In this document: positions 27,838 to 37,273 of the stretch, piece after piece
Position numbering within the stretch: position 1 is the first letter of the stretch
How the letters are laid out: each line of letters begins with the position of its first letter
NCBI RefSeq assembly: GCF_000968195.1
Contig: NZ_FO704550.1
Location: 4,092,001 to 4,156,000, forward strand
From: Xenorhabdus doucetiae
GTDB lineage: Bacteria; Pseudomonadota; Gammaproteobacteria; Enterobacterales; Enterobacteriaceae
Reading direction: 5' to 3'
DNA length: 64,000 bases
Translations under genes and position numbers: made by a program
The notes under the pieces: model-generated
Database searches by the model: none
What the model saw: the letters and a program-made list of their open reading frames with translations, nothing else
What the model was told of the DNA's origin: nothing

Positions 27838-28395
27838 ATGGCAGCAATAACCTATTTGATCGTCCCAGGGTATACCAATTCTGGGCCAGATCACTGGCAA
27901 TCTCATTTAGAAAAAAAATATCTGAACGTGGTCAGAGTACAACAGGATGATTGGCAATCTCCCGTTAGGGAAAAATGGATACACCGCCTGCATGAAACTA
28001 TCGACAAAATAGCAGGTGACATTTTTCTTATTGGACATAGCTGCGGTGCTGTTACCATCACTCAGTGGGCAGCGGAACGAAAATCCGATAAAATTAAGGG
28101 CGCTTTACTGGTTGCTCCCGCTGATATTGACAGCCTCGGTGCACCATTAGAAATTCAGGTTCAACGCCCTTTAGCTACGTCTCCCCTGCCCTTTCCTTCT
28201 ACACTGGTCTGTAGTGATAATGATGAATTTTTACCTTTAGAAAAAGCCCATACTCTGGCCAATTGTTGGAACTCATCTCTCATTGTTTTATCTGGAGCAG
28301 GACATATCCATACTGCTGCGGGTTATGGCGAATGGTTGGCAGGTGAACAACTTATCAACGAGATATCAAATCACGGCTTGATCACTAATCAATAA
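27838..28395 (+). CDS. RBBP9/YdeN-family serine hydrolase
   Basis: 185 residues with a compact alpha/beta hydrolase fold: YLIVPGYTNSGPDHWQ at the N-terminus, nucleophile GHSCGA, a late Asp (CSDNDEFLP) and His (GAGHIHTAAGYGEW). This fits the RBBP9/YdeN family of small cytoplasmic serine hydrolases with unknown substrates. It lies 14 nt before a GNAT gene and may form an operon with it. Confidence 0.8.
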   Translation: MAAITYLIVPGYTNSGPDHWQSHLEKKYLNVVRVQQDDWQSPVREKWIHRLHETIDKIAGDIFLIGHSCGAVTITQWAAERKSDKIKGALLVAPADIDSLGAPLEIQVQRPLATSPLPFPSTLVCSDNDEFLPLEKAHTLANCWNSSLIVLSGAGHIHTAAGYGEWLAGEQLINEISNHGLITNQ

Positions 28396-28409
28396 TTTCG
28401 GGAAAATCT

Positions 28410-28970
28410 ATGTTAACGATCCGGGATGCAACGATAGAAGACGCTATGCTACTCTCTCAACTATTTGAAACAAGCTATCGTTTTCACTTTTCTTATTTAT
28501 GGCATGACCAGAATGAATTGGAAGAGTATATCGCAGGAGAATGTTCCATAGCGCAAATATCGACTTCATTACAATCTCCCGATCATAAATGGTTTATTGC
28601 CGAATCCCAACCTGCTATCGGATCAAATAGAGTGGCTTCAGATACAAACCGTTCCAACATTGTTGGCTTCTGCAAAATCGTCTTAAACCAACCTGTTCCT
28701 GATAAAGATATTACTGGCATCTATTTGCATAAACTTTATCTGATGCCAAAACTAACCGGACAAAAACAGGGGGATCAATTATTTGATCATATAGTGAAAT
28801 TTTGTCATAAACAGGGGGAAAAGTGGCTTTGGTTGGAAGTCATGGAGCAGAACACTTCTGCCATCAAATTTTATGTGAGAAAAGGGCTGAAATGGCAAAA
28901 GGATATTATTTTTTCCAGCCCAAAACAGCAAAGCATATTGCATATCATGGCTAAAAATTTATCCGAGTAG
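28410..28970 (+). CDS. GNAT-family N-acetyltransferase
   Basis: 186 residues. GNAT features are the start LTIRDATIEDAMLLSQLF, LYLMPKLTGQKQGDQLFDHI (acetyl-CoA loop region) and the end WLEVMEQNTSAIKFYVRKGL. The substrate is unknown. It converges with the adenosine deaminase gene, the stop codons being 2 nt apart. Confidence 0.8.
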   Translation: MLTIRDATIEDAMLLSQLFETSYRFHFSYLWHDQNELEEYIAGECSIAQISTSLQSPDHKWFIAESQPAIGSNRVASDTNRSNIVGFCKIVLNQPVPDKDITGIYLHKLYLMPKLTGQKQGDQLFDHIVKFCHKQGEKWLWLEVMEQNTSAIKFYVRKGLKWQKDIIFSSPKQQSILHIMAKNLSE

Positions 28971-28972
28971 AT

Positions 28973-30469
28973 TCAGTTTGCTATTTTCGCAATCTCCGAT
29001 TCGTAAATTAAAAATCGAGACCGCAGATCCTGTAACTCCGCCAATTTCTCCTCTGGAGAGAGAAAAGAGTATCGGAGGCTATTAAATACAGCCGTTTTAA
29101 TATCGGCATATGACGGTTTGTAATTTGTGACAAAAATTAAAAATTCGTGCGTTAAGTCACTACGAGAAACCCCGGGATCATCACTTGATATCACAAAAGG
29201 CACGCCATAACGTTGATAAAGTTTTATCGGATGCGCGTTCCCTCTAACACCCAGAATAAAGTCATTACTCGTCAGGTTAATTTCAATCGGAATGTCCTTT
29301 TCCCTCAGTTCATTGAGTAATGCCAATGCGTTCACCTCCGTAGCAATATCAACGCCGTGGCCGATTCGATTTGCCCCTGCGATATCTACCGCATAGCGAA
29401 TATGATTTGCCAGATTCTCTGGCGGAACCATTCCGCTCGCCAATTCCCCTGCATGCAAGGATAAGTGAACATCGGGGAAGAGCTGTTTTAAATAGCGAAA
29501 CATCAGCATGTACAGCTTATAATCACGAATTGCGATGTAACCGTTTTCCGGCCCGACAATATTCACGCCGACAATTTTTTTGCTGCCGTGTGCTGCCGAA
29601 AATGCCGAATATAAACTTGAGAATACCGCGGCGCGTGGCATATTACGAACAGCATAGGATTGAAGCCGGATACGAAATTTATCATCGTCCAACCCTGAGA
29701 TCGCCGCTTCTCCAGTTTGGATATAATCAGAGATGCCCTTCGCAACAAATGGGTCCTTAGCCATAAAATTCGCATAAGGTGCCAGCACTGCGAAAACGCG
29801 ATTTTCATCGGCATCCGGATCTAACGCATCAAGCGCTTTAGCCAAATCGGGATATTCAAAAGCGGGTGCCTTTTTCAACATGATTTCCAGATACTGAACA
29901 TTTTCATGTTTGGCACGGTTTTTTAATTTCGCAAGCCCTTCCATTAAAATTTGATGCGACAACGGACTGAAATAATTAAAGGTGTCAAAAAACTGCTGGT
30001 CCGGTGCCTTCTCCGTGTGATAGTGGTTATAGAAGTCTTTGTCTGACCATGCTTTCAACCATTTCCGGTAGAAAACATTGTTTGCGATAACCGCACGCTT
30101 ATCGAGGCAAAATGGCCGATTTTCCCGCGGGAGCTGATTTTTCTGCCGTGTTTCTATTTGATAAATTTCGATGTTAAGTTTTGGGTCAGATCGATCATAA
30201 ATGCAGTATCCCTTATTCCCCACCCAGTCAAGATAGGTCTCGGCATAGATTGCACCAGAATAATGAATATGGACATCTGCGCCTTTAGGCATCATTTTCA
30301 ATGCCATTGTTAACTCTGCAATATCCGGATCAGGGGTTTCAATTAGATGACTAAAAAAGTATGCAGTCGCTGTCTCATTTTCCTTGGCTAAAGCGGTACT
30401 TAATTCACCCGCATTGACCTGACAAGGAAATAACATTAATAAAATGATGACAATAGATAAGACATTCAT
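28973..30469 (-). CDS. Exported adenosine deaminase-family protein
   Basis: 498 residues, longer than cytoplasmic Add (about 333). It starts with a signal peptide (hydrophobic residues 3-15, likely cut after VNA near 20). Metal and substrate motifs of adenosine/AMP deaminases are present: DVHIHYSGA, SLHAGE, RIGHGVDI and SSDDPGV. The length and signal peptide suit the secreted ADA-related (ADGF/ADA2-like) group. It would deaminate extracellular or periplasmic adenosine to inosine. The lipase gene is divergent from it, so promoters may lie in 30470-30649. Confidence 0.85.
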   Translation of the reverse strand: MNVLSIVIILLMLFPCQVNAGELSTALAKENETATAYFFSHLIETPDPDIAELTMALKMMPKGADVHIHYSGAIYAETYLDWVGNKGYCIYDRSDPKLNIEIYQIETRQKNQLPRENRPFCLDKRAVIANNVFYRKWLKAWSDKDFYNHYHTEKAPDQQFFDTFNYFSPLSHQILMEGLAKLKNRAKHENVQYLEIMLKKAPAFEYPDLAKALDALDPDADENRVFAVLAPYANFMAKDPFVAKGISDYIQTGEAAISGLDDDKFRIRLQSYAVRNMPRAAVFSSLYSAFSAAHGSKKIVGVNIVGPENGYIAIRDYKLYMLMFRYLKQLFPDVHLSLHAGELASGMVPPENLANHIRYAVDIAGANRIGHGVDIATEVNALALLNELREKDIPIEINLTSNDFILGVRGNAHPIKLYQRYGVPFVISSDDPGVSRSDLTHEFLIFVTNYKPSYADIKTAVFNSLRYSFLSPEEKLAELQDLRSRFLIYESEIAKIAN

Positions 30470-30876
30470 AATCCTTCTTCCTGATCTTGATATTTGTTTG
30501 GTAACTTATTATATGAATCCAAGAACAATAATATATAAACGAATAAAAACATAAAATATCCACCTGAATTTTAGGCAAACTTTTAAATGCGAAATATACT
30601 TTAATTATCTCTTTAATTTTTAATAACACCAATACAAAGGAGATAGAAAATGTTCACAGTGAAATACTTTGATGATTTTGCAGCATTAGATCTATACGCA
30701 GCAACGATGTATGACCAATATCCGGATAACATTATGCCTCCGCCAGATCCACGCATAGAAAAAGATGGTTGGAAACTGAAAGGTTATATTTCCTGTAATT
30801 ATTATTACACCCTTATGGATGCCAAAACCAATAAGAAAGAATTAATATTTTCTGATGATAGAGTAAATCATGGATA

Positions 30877-31979
30877 TACCAATCTAACTTGAAGATGCAG
30901 GTTTTAAAATCTGAAAGTTGTCAGTCAGTCTAGTCGTGAGTTCTTTCGCTTTTTCTGGCAAAGTGACATGAAAAAAGTGACGAAGGGTTTCACGGAATGT
31001 CTTCGCATCCGGAAAATAAACATTGTTACGTACTTGCTCATTCATATACTTCCACAATCGCTCTATTGGATTGAGGTTTGGGCTGTAAGGCGGTAGGTAA
31101 TGCAGTTCAATATTAAGGACATATGCCACCTCTTTCACCAATTCTGCCCGGTGGTAACCCGCCCCATCCAGAATAATATGAATTTTTTGCGAAAGTGGGT
31201 AAGTTTCTCTAATAGCGCCGAAAAAATACGCGATATTTTCGGCATTGATACTCGGGTATTCACGGATCACGGTGTCTTCAATTCGTTGTAAATTGAGGGC
31301 GCCCAGAAGATTGAGACGGGTACGACTGCCGGTGGTTTCGACCACTTTTACCTGATTTTTCCCCGCTTTCATCCAACCATAGCTGAGCTTTGTGGACTGC
31401 GAAGGATGCACCGCATCAATAAATAGGATAGGTTCATTCTGACCTGCCCGGTCTTTCAGAGACTGGTAGTCATCAATAAATTGTTGCTGCTTATCCGCAT
31501 CGAATTTATGAGGAACGCCCTTTGGCTTTTTGTAGCTGAAACCTTGTCGGTGAAGCCATTTCGTCATGCCTCCCACGCTGAAAGACACCTGCCAACGAGC
31601 TCGTACATAATCCACAATTTGAGCGGTCGTATGCAGCAAATTTGCCGTCAAATAATCAACCAGATCGGCGGTTTGTTTGGCAGAGAGATGGCTTTCAGAA
31701 CCGCCATTTTCGGGGGTGAGTTTTTCCTGCGCGGTGAAATCTTTTAGGTGACGGCTTACCGTAGTTTCATGAATACGTAAGGCCTGAGCAATCATCTGAG
31801 CTGTCCAGCCCTCTGACGCCAAAAGCACGGCCTTGATGCGATCACAGACTCGACTATCACGAGTGGTATCATGCATCAATTCGAGGGCACGTTTTTGTTC
31901 TGGTGTCAGATGAATTTTCATGATTGCAAGCATGATCGGGTTTGGATAAGAAATCAAGCATCTTCAATGGCGATTGGTA
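30877..31979 (-). mobile_element. IS630-family element, copy II, intact
   Basis: 1103 bp between TA duplications at 30875-30876 and 31980-31981. The tips (ACCAATCTAACTTGAAGATG and ACCAATCGCCATTGAAGATG inward) are inverted repeats. It carries one uninterrupted transposase and is the likely parent of copies I and III. Confidence 0.92.
30884..31921 (-). CDS. IS630-family transposase, intact
   Basis: 345 residues from ATG 31921 (MKIHLTPEQ); upstream in-frame ATGs exist. It has an N-terminal HTH pair (AQMIAQALRIHETTVSRHL) and the DDE catalytic set: Asp in FIDAVHPSQ, Asp in IILDGAGYHRAE and Glu in NLNPIERLWKYMNE. IS630 transposases cut and paste at TA dinucleotides. It is the only complete copy of this family in the window and could act on the two damaged copies. 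Confidence 0.92.
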   Translation of the reverse strand: MKIHLTPEQKRALELMHDTTRDSRVCDRIKAVLLASEGWTAQMIAQALRIHETTVSRHLKDFTAQEKLTPENGGSESHLSAKQTADLVDYLTANLLHTTAQIVDYVRARWQVSFSVGGMTKWLHRQGFSYKKPKGVPHKFDADKQQQFIDDYQSLKDRAGQNEPILFIDAVHPSQSTKLSYGWMKAGKNQVKVVETTGSRTRLNLLGALNLQRIEDTVIREYPSINAENIAYFFGAIRETYPLSQKIHIILDGAGYHRAELVKEVAYVLNIELHYLPPYSPNLNPIERLWKYMNEQVRNNVYFPDAKTFRETLRHFFHVTLPEKAKELTTRLTDNFQILKPASSS

Positions 31980-32685
31980 TATATAGTAGAGAGAATAGAA
32001 AATCCCGGAGAATACGTCCTCGCTCTCCGAGGAACCAAAACCTTTGAAGAATTTATAAAGGATCTTGATGTAGGATATATACAACCCTGGCCTGATACAC
32101 CGGAGCAATCGGTTTTTGAAGGTTTTTATTCCATGTATAAATCACTAGATCTGATTGTTCCTGACAATACGGCAGGTATTGATTACTCCCAACTCGAACT
32201 TGCAGATGCTATCGCACAATTTATCGGTGTAAATGGCTATTGTACGATATCAGGTCATAGCCTTGGCGCTGCCATGGGAACTTATCTTATGAGAGATATC
32301 TACAATAAAGCCGCTCATTGTAGATCTTGCTTATTTGCCAGCCCAAAAGTAGGAAATTATGCTTTTGTTAAATATGTGAGTGAACAGTTTAAGGATTACA
32401 ACGTTCTTAATTATATAAATGATCTCATTCCTACACTCCCACCGAATTCTGAACAGCTACCAAATGTCATTACACTGTATCCGAGAGACGATGTAATAAT
32501 TAAAAATTCAATAAGTTGCAAACATACTATGTTAACTTACCTTGCTTTAATAAATAAATATAAATTTTTCGACGTACTTGATGGTGATTACCCGGTAGAA
32601 CATAAAACATGGAATAACTGTCTACGCGTGTCATTAGAAAGTTAAATAATAAAAAATGGTGAGCATAATCTTTATGATTATAAGG

Positions 32686-32720
32686 CTTCCTTACTCCTCG
32701 CATCGAGAGGAGTAAGGAAG
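32686..32720 (+). terminator. Long perfect hairpin after the lipase gene
   Basis: A perfect 14-bp stem CTTCCTTACTCCTC / GAGGAGTAAGGAAG with a 7-nt loop lies 41 nt after the lipase stop. No T run follows, so it may be a repeat and not a classic terminator. The remaining 32721-33181 sequence is AT-rich, with no gene or clear site. Confidence 0.5.
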
Positions 32721-33181
32721 TGAACGCTGATTTTGAAATGTCATATATAAATAAGCAACTAAAAATATAAACCAGATTTATTATTAGGTATGACAACAGA
32801 AAAACTTAAGATTGATGCTTTTAAATAAGATCCACCCTATAAGATATTTTATTGATTCACGTAAGAATAAGGTGCAGAATATAGCCTAATTATTAGGTAG
32901 CGTGATAAATAGCGCAGCAAAAATCACTATTCATACAGAAAAATACAGTGAGCAGACAGAGATAAACCCTCCACCTTCCCTATATTCTCCCGTAACAGCG
33001 ATTTTTATATATTCAATGCAAAATTAAAATATATCTTCAAAAGATTGATAATATTAGACTTTATCATTTTTTAAATTTTCATTTTTTTCGCAATTGTGAT
33101 ATTAATCTCCTTTCTCTAATTCGCTCATTGCGATTTATGTTCAATTTTATGAAAATAAATAGGAATGGATAAAAACTTGTA

Positions 33182-34090
33182 ATGATGAGTCAAACATTCA
33201 TTAAGAAAGAGGGGATAGCTCAGTCATTTCTGGCTCGTTATCTCCTCTCTGAACAATGCGGTAATCGCCTGAAAACCATAGAATTACTGTCTAAAGAATG
33301 TGGGTTATCGGTGGGTTTAATGCAAGCAGCGTTAAAATCTCTCGAACAGGCACAGGCGGTTGGCATTAAGCGTCGTGGTCGTAATGGTAGCTTTCTTGCA
33401 CAAATAAACCACAAATTACTCTTGGAGTATGCCGATATCGGCAATGTGGTCTGTGCGATGCCCCTCCCTTATACCCGTGCTTATGAAGGGCTGGCAAGTG
33501 GTTTAAAAGCATTGTGTGCGGGCATTCCTTTTTACTTTGCACATATGCGTGGCTCAGATATCCGCATTGAATGTTTACTGAAAGGCGTTTACGACTTGGC
33601 AGTAACATCAAGACTTGCCGCAGAGCAGCACCCAGAAAATAAAGATCTATATATTGCGCTTTCACTAGGGACACAAAGTTATACAGACAGGCACAGGTTA
33701 ATCTTTCGTCATGGCGAAATGGACACGATTCGTCGCGTTGGGTTAGATAGCACCTCAGCAGACCAAAAAATAATGACAAAGCAATACTTTGCTGGAAAAG
33801 AGATTGAATTGGTCGAGGTCTCCTACCATGAATGCCTGAATCAAATCATAAAAGGCCACATTGATGCGGCCATCTGGAACGTTGGGCAAGGCCATGAACT
33901 TATCGCACAGGGCCTGATGACCCAGCTTCCCGATAACAGCGGATGTTTTATTAAAGCATCTGAAGCCGTTATCCTTGCCCGCAAGGATAATATTCCCATC
34001 CAGCAACTCCTGCATACTCTGGTCGATCGGGATCTGTTGCTGACCCATCAACAAAACGTTATAGCTGGCACCATCGAGCCCGTTTATTGA
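33182..34090 (+). CDS. yhfZ: YhfZ-like transcriptional regulator
   Basis: 302 residues, matching E. coli YhfZ (301). The N-terminus has a winged-helix-like part (LLSKECGLSVGLMQAALKSL, KRRGRNGSFL) and the C-terminus a periplasmic-binding-like domain. It heads the yhf cluster and is probably its local regulator; the ligand is unknown. ATG 33185 is an alternative start. Confidence 0.85.
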   Translation: MMSQTFIKKEGIAQSFLARYLLSEQCGNRLKTIELLSKECGLSVGLMQAALKSLEQAQAVGIKRRGRNGSFLAQINHKLLLEYADIGNVVCAMPLPYTRAYEGLASGLKALCAGIPFYFAHMRGSDIRIECLLKGVYDLAVTSRLAAEQHPENKDLYIALSLGTQSYTDRHRLIFRHGEMDTIRRVGLDSTSADQKIMTKQYFAGKEIELVEVSYHECLNQIIKGHIDAAIWNVGQGHELIAQGLMTQLPDNSGCFIKASEAVILARKDNIPIQQLLHTLVDRDLLLTHQQNVIAGTIEPVY

Positions 34091-34135
34091 GACTCGATCA
34101 GCCTGTTGATTTACACCTACGAATAACAAAAAGCA

Positions 34136-34498
34136 ATGATAGAACAACGGTTAACTATCCTGCTGCAAGGTGGCGTTATCGATCAAGATATCTACGATAG
34201 CATGTTGGATGTTGTGCATATTCTGGAAGATATCTGGCTCATCCCTATCCGCCATCCGCAAGGCGAAATGGCGCTTACCCATATGGCAAGTGCTTTTATG
34301 CGCTCACGCCGTGGCGAAATAGTTTCCCCGTTGGATAAAGAAATATTGGCAAAACTTAAGCAATCTGAATACTACGATCAATTACTCACCGTTCATCGCT
34401 CCCTCATCGAAAAATTTACCGTGGACTTGCATCCCAATGAAGAAGGCTATCTGTTAGCCAATTTATATGGTTTAATGTTTTCACTTGAAAGAGATTAG
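34136..34498 (+). CDS. yhfY: YhfY-like PRD-domain protein
   Basis: 120 residues, the same as E. coli YhfY. It resembles a PTS-regulation domain (conserved His in LIPIRHPQGEMALTHMASA). It has no DNA-binding domain of its own and lies between the regulator yhfZ and the enzyme genes. Its role is unknown; it may sense phosphorylation state. Confidence 0.8.
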   Translation: MIEQRLTILLQGGVIDQDIYDSMLDVVHILEDIWLIPIRHPQGEMALTHMASAFMRSRRGEIVSPLDKEILAKLKQSEYYDQLLTVHRSLIEKFTVDLHPNEEGYLLANLYGLMFSLERD

Positions 34499-34601
34499 CG
34501 TCTGATTCTTATATAAATATTCAAAAAAATGAAAATTTATCAACACAAAAATTTTTGAGTTTCACACAGCCTTACTGTTTTGCAGATATGAAGGGAGCCG
34601 T

Positions 34602-35792
34602 ATGTTTATTGAGGCATTAAAAAAACAAAACCCCAAATTGATTGAAGTTACAAAAACCCTTTGGCAACAAGGGTCTATCTTGCCAGATACCTACATCATT
34701 GATGTCGATCAGGTTTTGGATAATGGTCGAAATTTGCTGCAAACCGCAAAACAGTACGGCATTGAGCTCTATTTAATGACCAAGCAAATTGGGCGTAACC
34801 CGTGGCTAACGCAAAAATTGATTGAACTCGGTTATTGCGGTGTTGTGGCTGTCGATTTCAGAGAGGCTTATAGCTTGAGCCAGCAGGGTATACCCCTGTG
34901 CCATATCGGTCACTTGGTGCAAATCCCCACCCATTTAATCGAAACCATGCTCAGGCAGGAGCCGAATATCATCACCGTATTTTCCCTTGAAAAAGCACAA
35001 GCGATTTCAGATATCGCGGAGAAATTGGGGCGAATTCAGCCCGTCATGCTAAAAGTATTTGATCAACGGGACATCGCTTTTCCCAGCCAAGAAGCAGGTA
35101 TTCCCTTTGATGAACTCGATACCGTCGTAGAAGCCTTAAAAAGAATGCCAGGCATCAAATTGAGCGGACTGACGCATTTTCCTTGCCTGTCATGGGATTC
35201 TCGCTATCAGATAACCTTACCCACCATCAATTTGCTCACGCTCATTCGGGCGCGAAACCGACTGGAACAACTCGGCATCAAACTTTCGCAAATCAATGCG
35301 CCGGCGGCTTCAAGCTGTAATACCATTCCATTATTGGCCAAATACGGAGCCACCCATCTGGAACCCGGCCATGCTTTGACCGGAACTATTCCCGCCAACT
35401 TTTGCGGCCGGGAGCCGGAACATATTGCGATGGTCTATCTCACAGAAATATCTCATCACCACGATGGCAATAGTTACTGCTATGGAGGCGGCTACTATAA
35501 ACGCGGACATATGAAACATGCGTTAGTTTTTCCTGAACGCCCCCTATCCTCTGGCCTCATCCCCGCTAAAAAAGCACGCATACTGCGTTTGGGTGAACCC
35601 TGCATTGATTACCACATCCCATTATCAGGCATTCACCCTATTGGCAGCCCGGTAGTTATGTGTTTTCGCGCCCAAATTTTCACAACGCGCAGTGATGTTG
35701 CCCTCGTTTCAGGCATTCAGTCTGGCTCGCCAAAACTTGAAGGCATTTATGACAGTCAGGGCAATTGGAAAAATAGTGGCTATGCTAAATAA
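34602..35792 (+). CDS. yhfX: YhfX-like PLP-dependent enzyme (alanine racemase fold)
   Basis: 396 residues. The N-terminus follows the fold-type III PLP barrel (YIIDVDQVLDNGRNLLQTA, with the candidate PLP Lys in LMTKQIGRNPWL). The C-terminal beta domain includes GGGYYKRGHMKHALVFP. The reaction in the yhf pathway is not established; racemase or lyase chemistry on an amino acid is likely. AAGGGAG precedes the ATG. Start of the enzyme block of the cluster. Confidence 0.85.
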   Translation: MFIEALKKQNPKLIEVTKTLWQQGSILPDTYIIDVDQVLDNGRNLLQTAKQYGIELYLMTKQIGRNPWLTQKLIELGYCGVVAVDFREAYSLSQQGIPLCHIGHLVQIPTHLIETMLRQEPNIITVFSLEKAQAISDIAEKLGRIQPVMLKVFDQRDIAFPSQEAGIPFDELDTVVEALKRMPGIKLSGLTHFPCLSWDSRYQITLPTINLLTLIRARNRLEQLGIKLSQINAPAASSCNTIPLLAKYGATHLEPGHALTGTIPANFCGREPEHIAMVYLTEISHHHDGNSYCYGGGYYKRGHMKHALVFPERPLSSGLIPAKKARILRLGEPCIDYHIPLSGIHPIGSPVVMCFRAQIFTTRSDVALVSGIQSGSPKLEGIYDSQGNWKNSGYAK

Positions 35793-35855
35793 TCCCTCAA
35801 CAGAGGTATTACAAATAATATTATTCCCGCATTAAATAATGTTATTTTCGCTATC

Positions 35856-36869
35856 GTGGATTTACCGCATGATCCGGCGAACCCTATTTTATGGAATACT
35901 CAACCTCATCCAGCATTGATGCCGTTGAAGGTTAATGATCACTTGGCCGTAAAAACAAATAACTTGCTTGACGTTTCAGGTTACACCTATGTCCATGAGC
36001 ATTTGCATATCGACCTCTCTGATGCGAAAGGAAGCCTCGATTGTCGGTTGGATCAATACGATCTGATCGTCGAGGAGCTTCGTTATCTCTACACCCTTGG
36101 GGTAAGGAACATCGTAGAGATGACCAATCGGTATATGGGACGCAATGCGGCTTTCCTGCTGGATCTGATGCGTGATACCCGCGTCAATATCATTGCCTCG
36201 ACCGGCTACTATAAACAACCCTTCTTCCCTGCCCATTTCAGCGAATTAAGTGTACAGGCCATCGCCGATGACATGATCGCGGAAATCGAAACGGGTATTG
36301 ATGGCACCGAATTAAAAGCCGGGGTGATTGCAGAAATTGGCTCCAGCCTCGATCAAATCACGGAAGATGAGCAGAAAGTGTTTGCGGCAGCCGCATTGGC
36401 ACATCAGACGACAGGCTGTCCCATCTCCACCCATACCACATTAAGCACCATGGGGCGTGAACAGTTGGCACTGTTGAAAGCGTTTGGCGTTTCCCCCGAA
36501 TATGTGGCGATCGGCCACTGTGATCTGAGAGATAACCTGAACACCATTATTCCGCTGCTGGAAGCCGGAGCATGGGTGCAATTCGATACGATCGGCAAGA
36601 ATAATTACTATCCCGATAGCCGACGCATTACCATGTTACAAGAAGTCGCCAGGCGTGGGTTGCTCGATCGGGTGATGCTTTCCCAAGATATCACCCGCCG
36701 ATCGCATCTGAAAAGCAATGGGGGCAATGGCTTCGATTATCTGTTAACCGTATTCGTTCCCAGGTTACTGGAAGCGGGTTTTTCCCAAAAACAGACAGAC
36801 CAAATGCTGCGTGATAATCCTGCACGATTTTTCCAAATTTTCAAAAAGCAATCCGATATGAAGAGATAA
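35856..36869 (+). CDS. php: Php (YhfV) phosphotriesterase-homology protein
   Basis: 337 residues from a GTG start. The part from GYTYVHEHLHIDLSDAKGS onward matches E. coli Php throughout, with metal motifs HEHLH, a central Glu/Lys region (GTELKAGVIAEIG), ISTHTTLSTMG, GHCDLRDN and SQDITRRSH. The usual protein begins at about residue 42 here. The extra N-terminal 40 or so residues have no clear ribosome site and may be a vestige of the missing yhfW. It is an amidohydrolase-superfamily enzyme with unknown substrate. Confidence 0.85.
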   Translation: MDLPHDPANPILWNTQPHPALMPLKVNDHLAVKTNNLLDVSGYTYVHEHLHIDLSDAKGSLDCRLDQYDLIVEELRYLYTLGVRNIVEMTNRYMGRNAAFLLDLMRDTRVNIIASTGYYKQPFFPAHFSELSVQAIADDMIAEIETGIDGTELKAGVIAEIGSSLDQITEDEQKVFAAAALAHQTTGCPISTHTTLSTMGREQLALLKAFGVSPEYVAIGHCDLRDNLNTIIPLLEAGAWVQFDTIGKNNYYPDSRRITMLQEVARRGLLDRVMLSQDITRRSHLKSNGGNGFDYLLTVFVPRLLEAGFSQKQTDQMLRDNPARFFQIFKKQSDMKR

Positions 36870-36885
36870 AGAGAGGGATAACAAC

Positions 36886-37263
36886 ATGAAATTTGTCGTT
36901 GGTGGACAAATAGAAAAAGAGGCAATAGCCGGGGAAATTCGGCGATTGGCAGGCAACAAAGCCACTTCTGTGACAATCATGAATGACATTGAAGCGGCAA
37001 TGGCAATCAAAAATGGCGAAGCAGATTATTATCTCGGTGCCTGCAATACCGGTGGCGGAGGCGCTCTGGCCATGGCCATTGCCCTTATCGGATTAGATCA
37101 ATGTGCGACCATCGGCATGCCGGGAAAAATCCTGTCTAATGATGAGATCATTGCCCATGTGAAAGCCGGCAAGAAGGCATTTGGTTTCACCGGTCAGGAT
37201 ATTGATATCGTCCTGCCGGTGATCATCAACACGATCCTCTCACAAACCATCATCTCACGGTAA
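36886..37263 (+). CDS. yhfU: YhfU-like DUF2620 protein
   Basis: 125 residues. It has a conserved Gly-rich block (LGACNTGGGGALAMAIALIG) and MPGKILSNDEI, as in E. coli YhfU (DUF2620). It is 16 nt after php and 10 nt before yhfT. Always found with yhfT, it may be a soluble partner of that membrane protein. Function unknown. Confidence 0.85.
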   Translation: MKFVVGGQIEKEAIAGEIRRLAGNKATSVTIMNDIEAAMAIKNGEADYYLGACNTGGGGALAMAIALIGLDQCATIGMPGKILSNDEIIAHVKAGKKAFGFTGQDIDIVLPVIINTILSQTIISR

Positions 37264-37273
37264 GGAGGCTGTC

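Larger units (their letters stand above)
30650..32645 (+). pseudogene. Class-3 lipase (alpha/beta hydrolase), split by IS630
   Basis: The gene pieces 30650-30876 and 31982-32645 join in frame when the IS and one TA are removed, giving 296 residues. The product shows LALRGTKTFEEFIKDLD, the nucleophile elbow GHSLGAAMG, FASPKVGN and a late Asp and His (YINDLIP, CKHTM), typical of class-3 lipases. AAGGAG precedes the ATG. No signal peptide is seen. The current N-terminal product is about 80 residues without the active site, so the enzyme should be lost. Confidence 0.85.
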
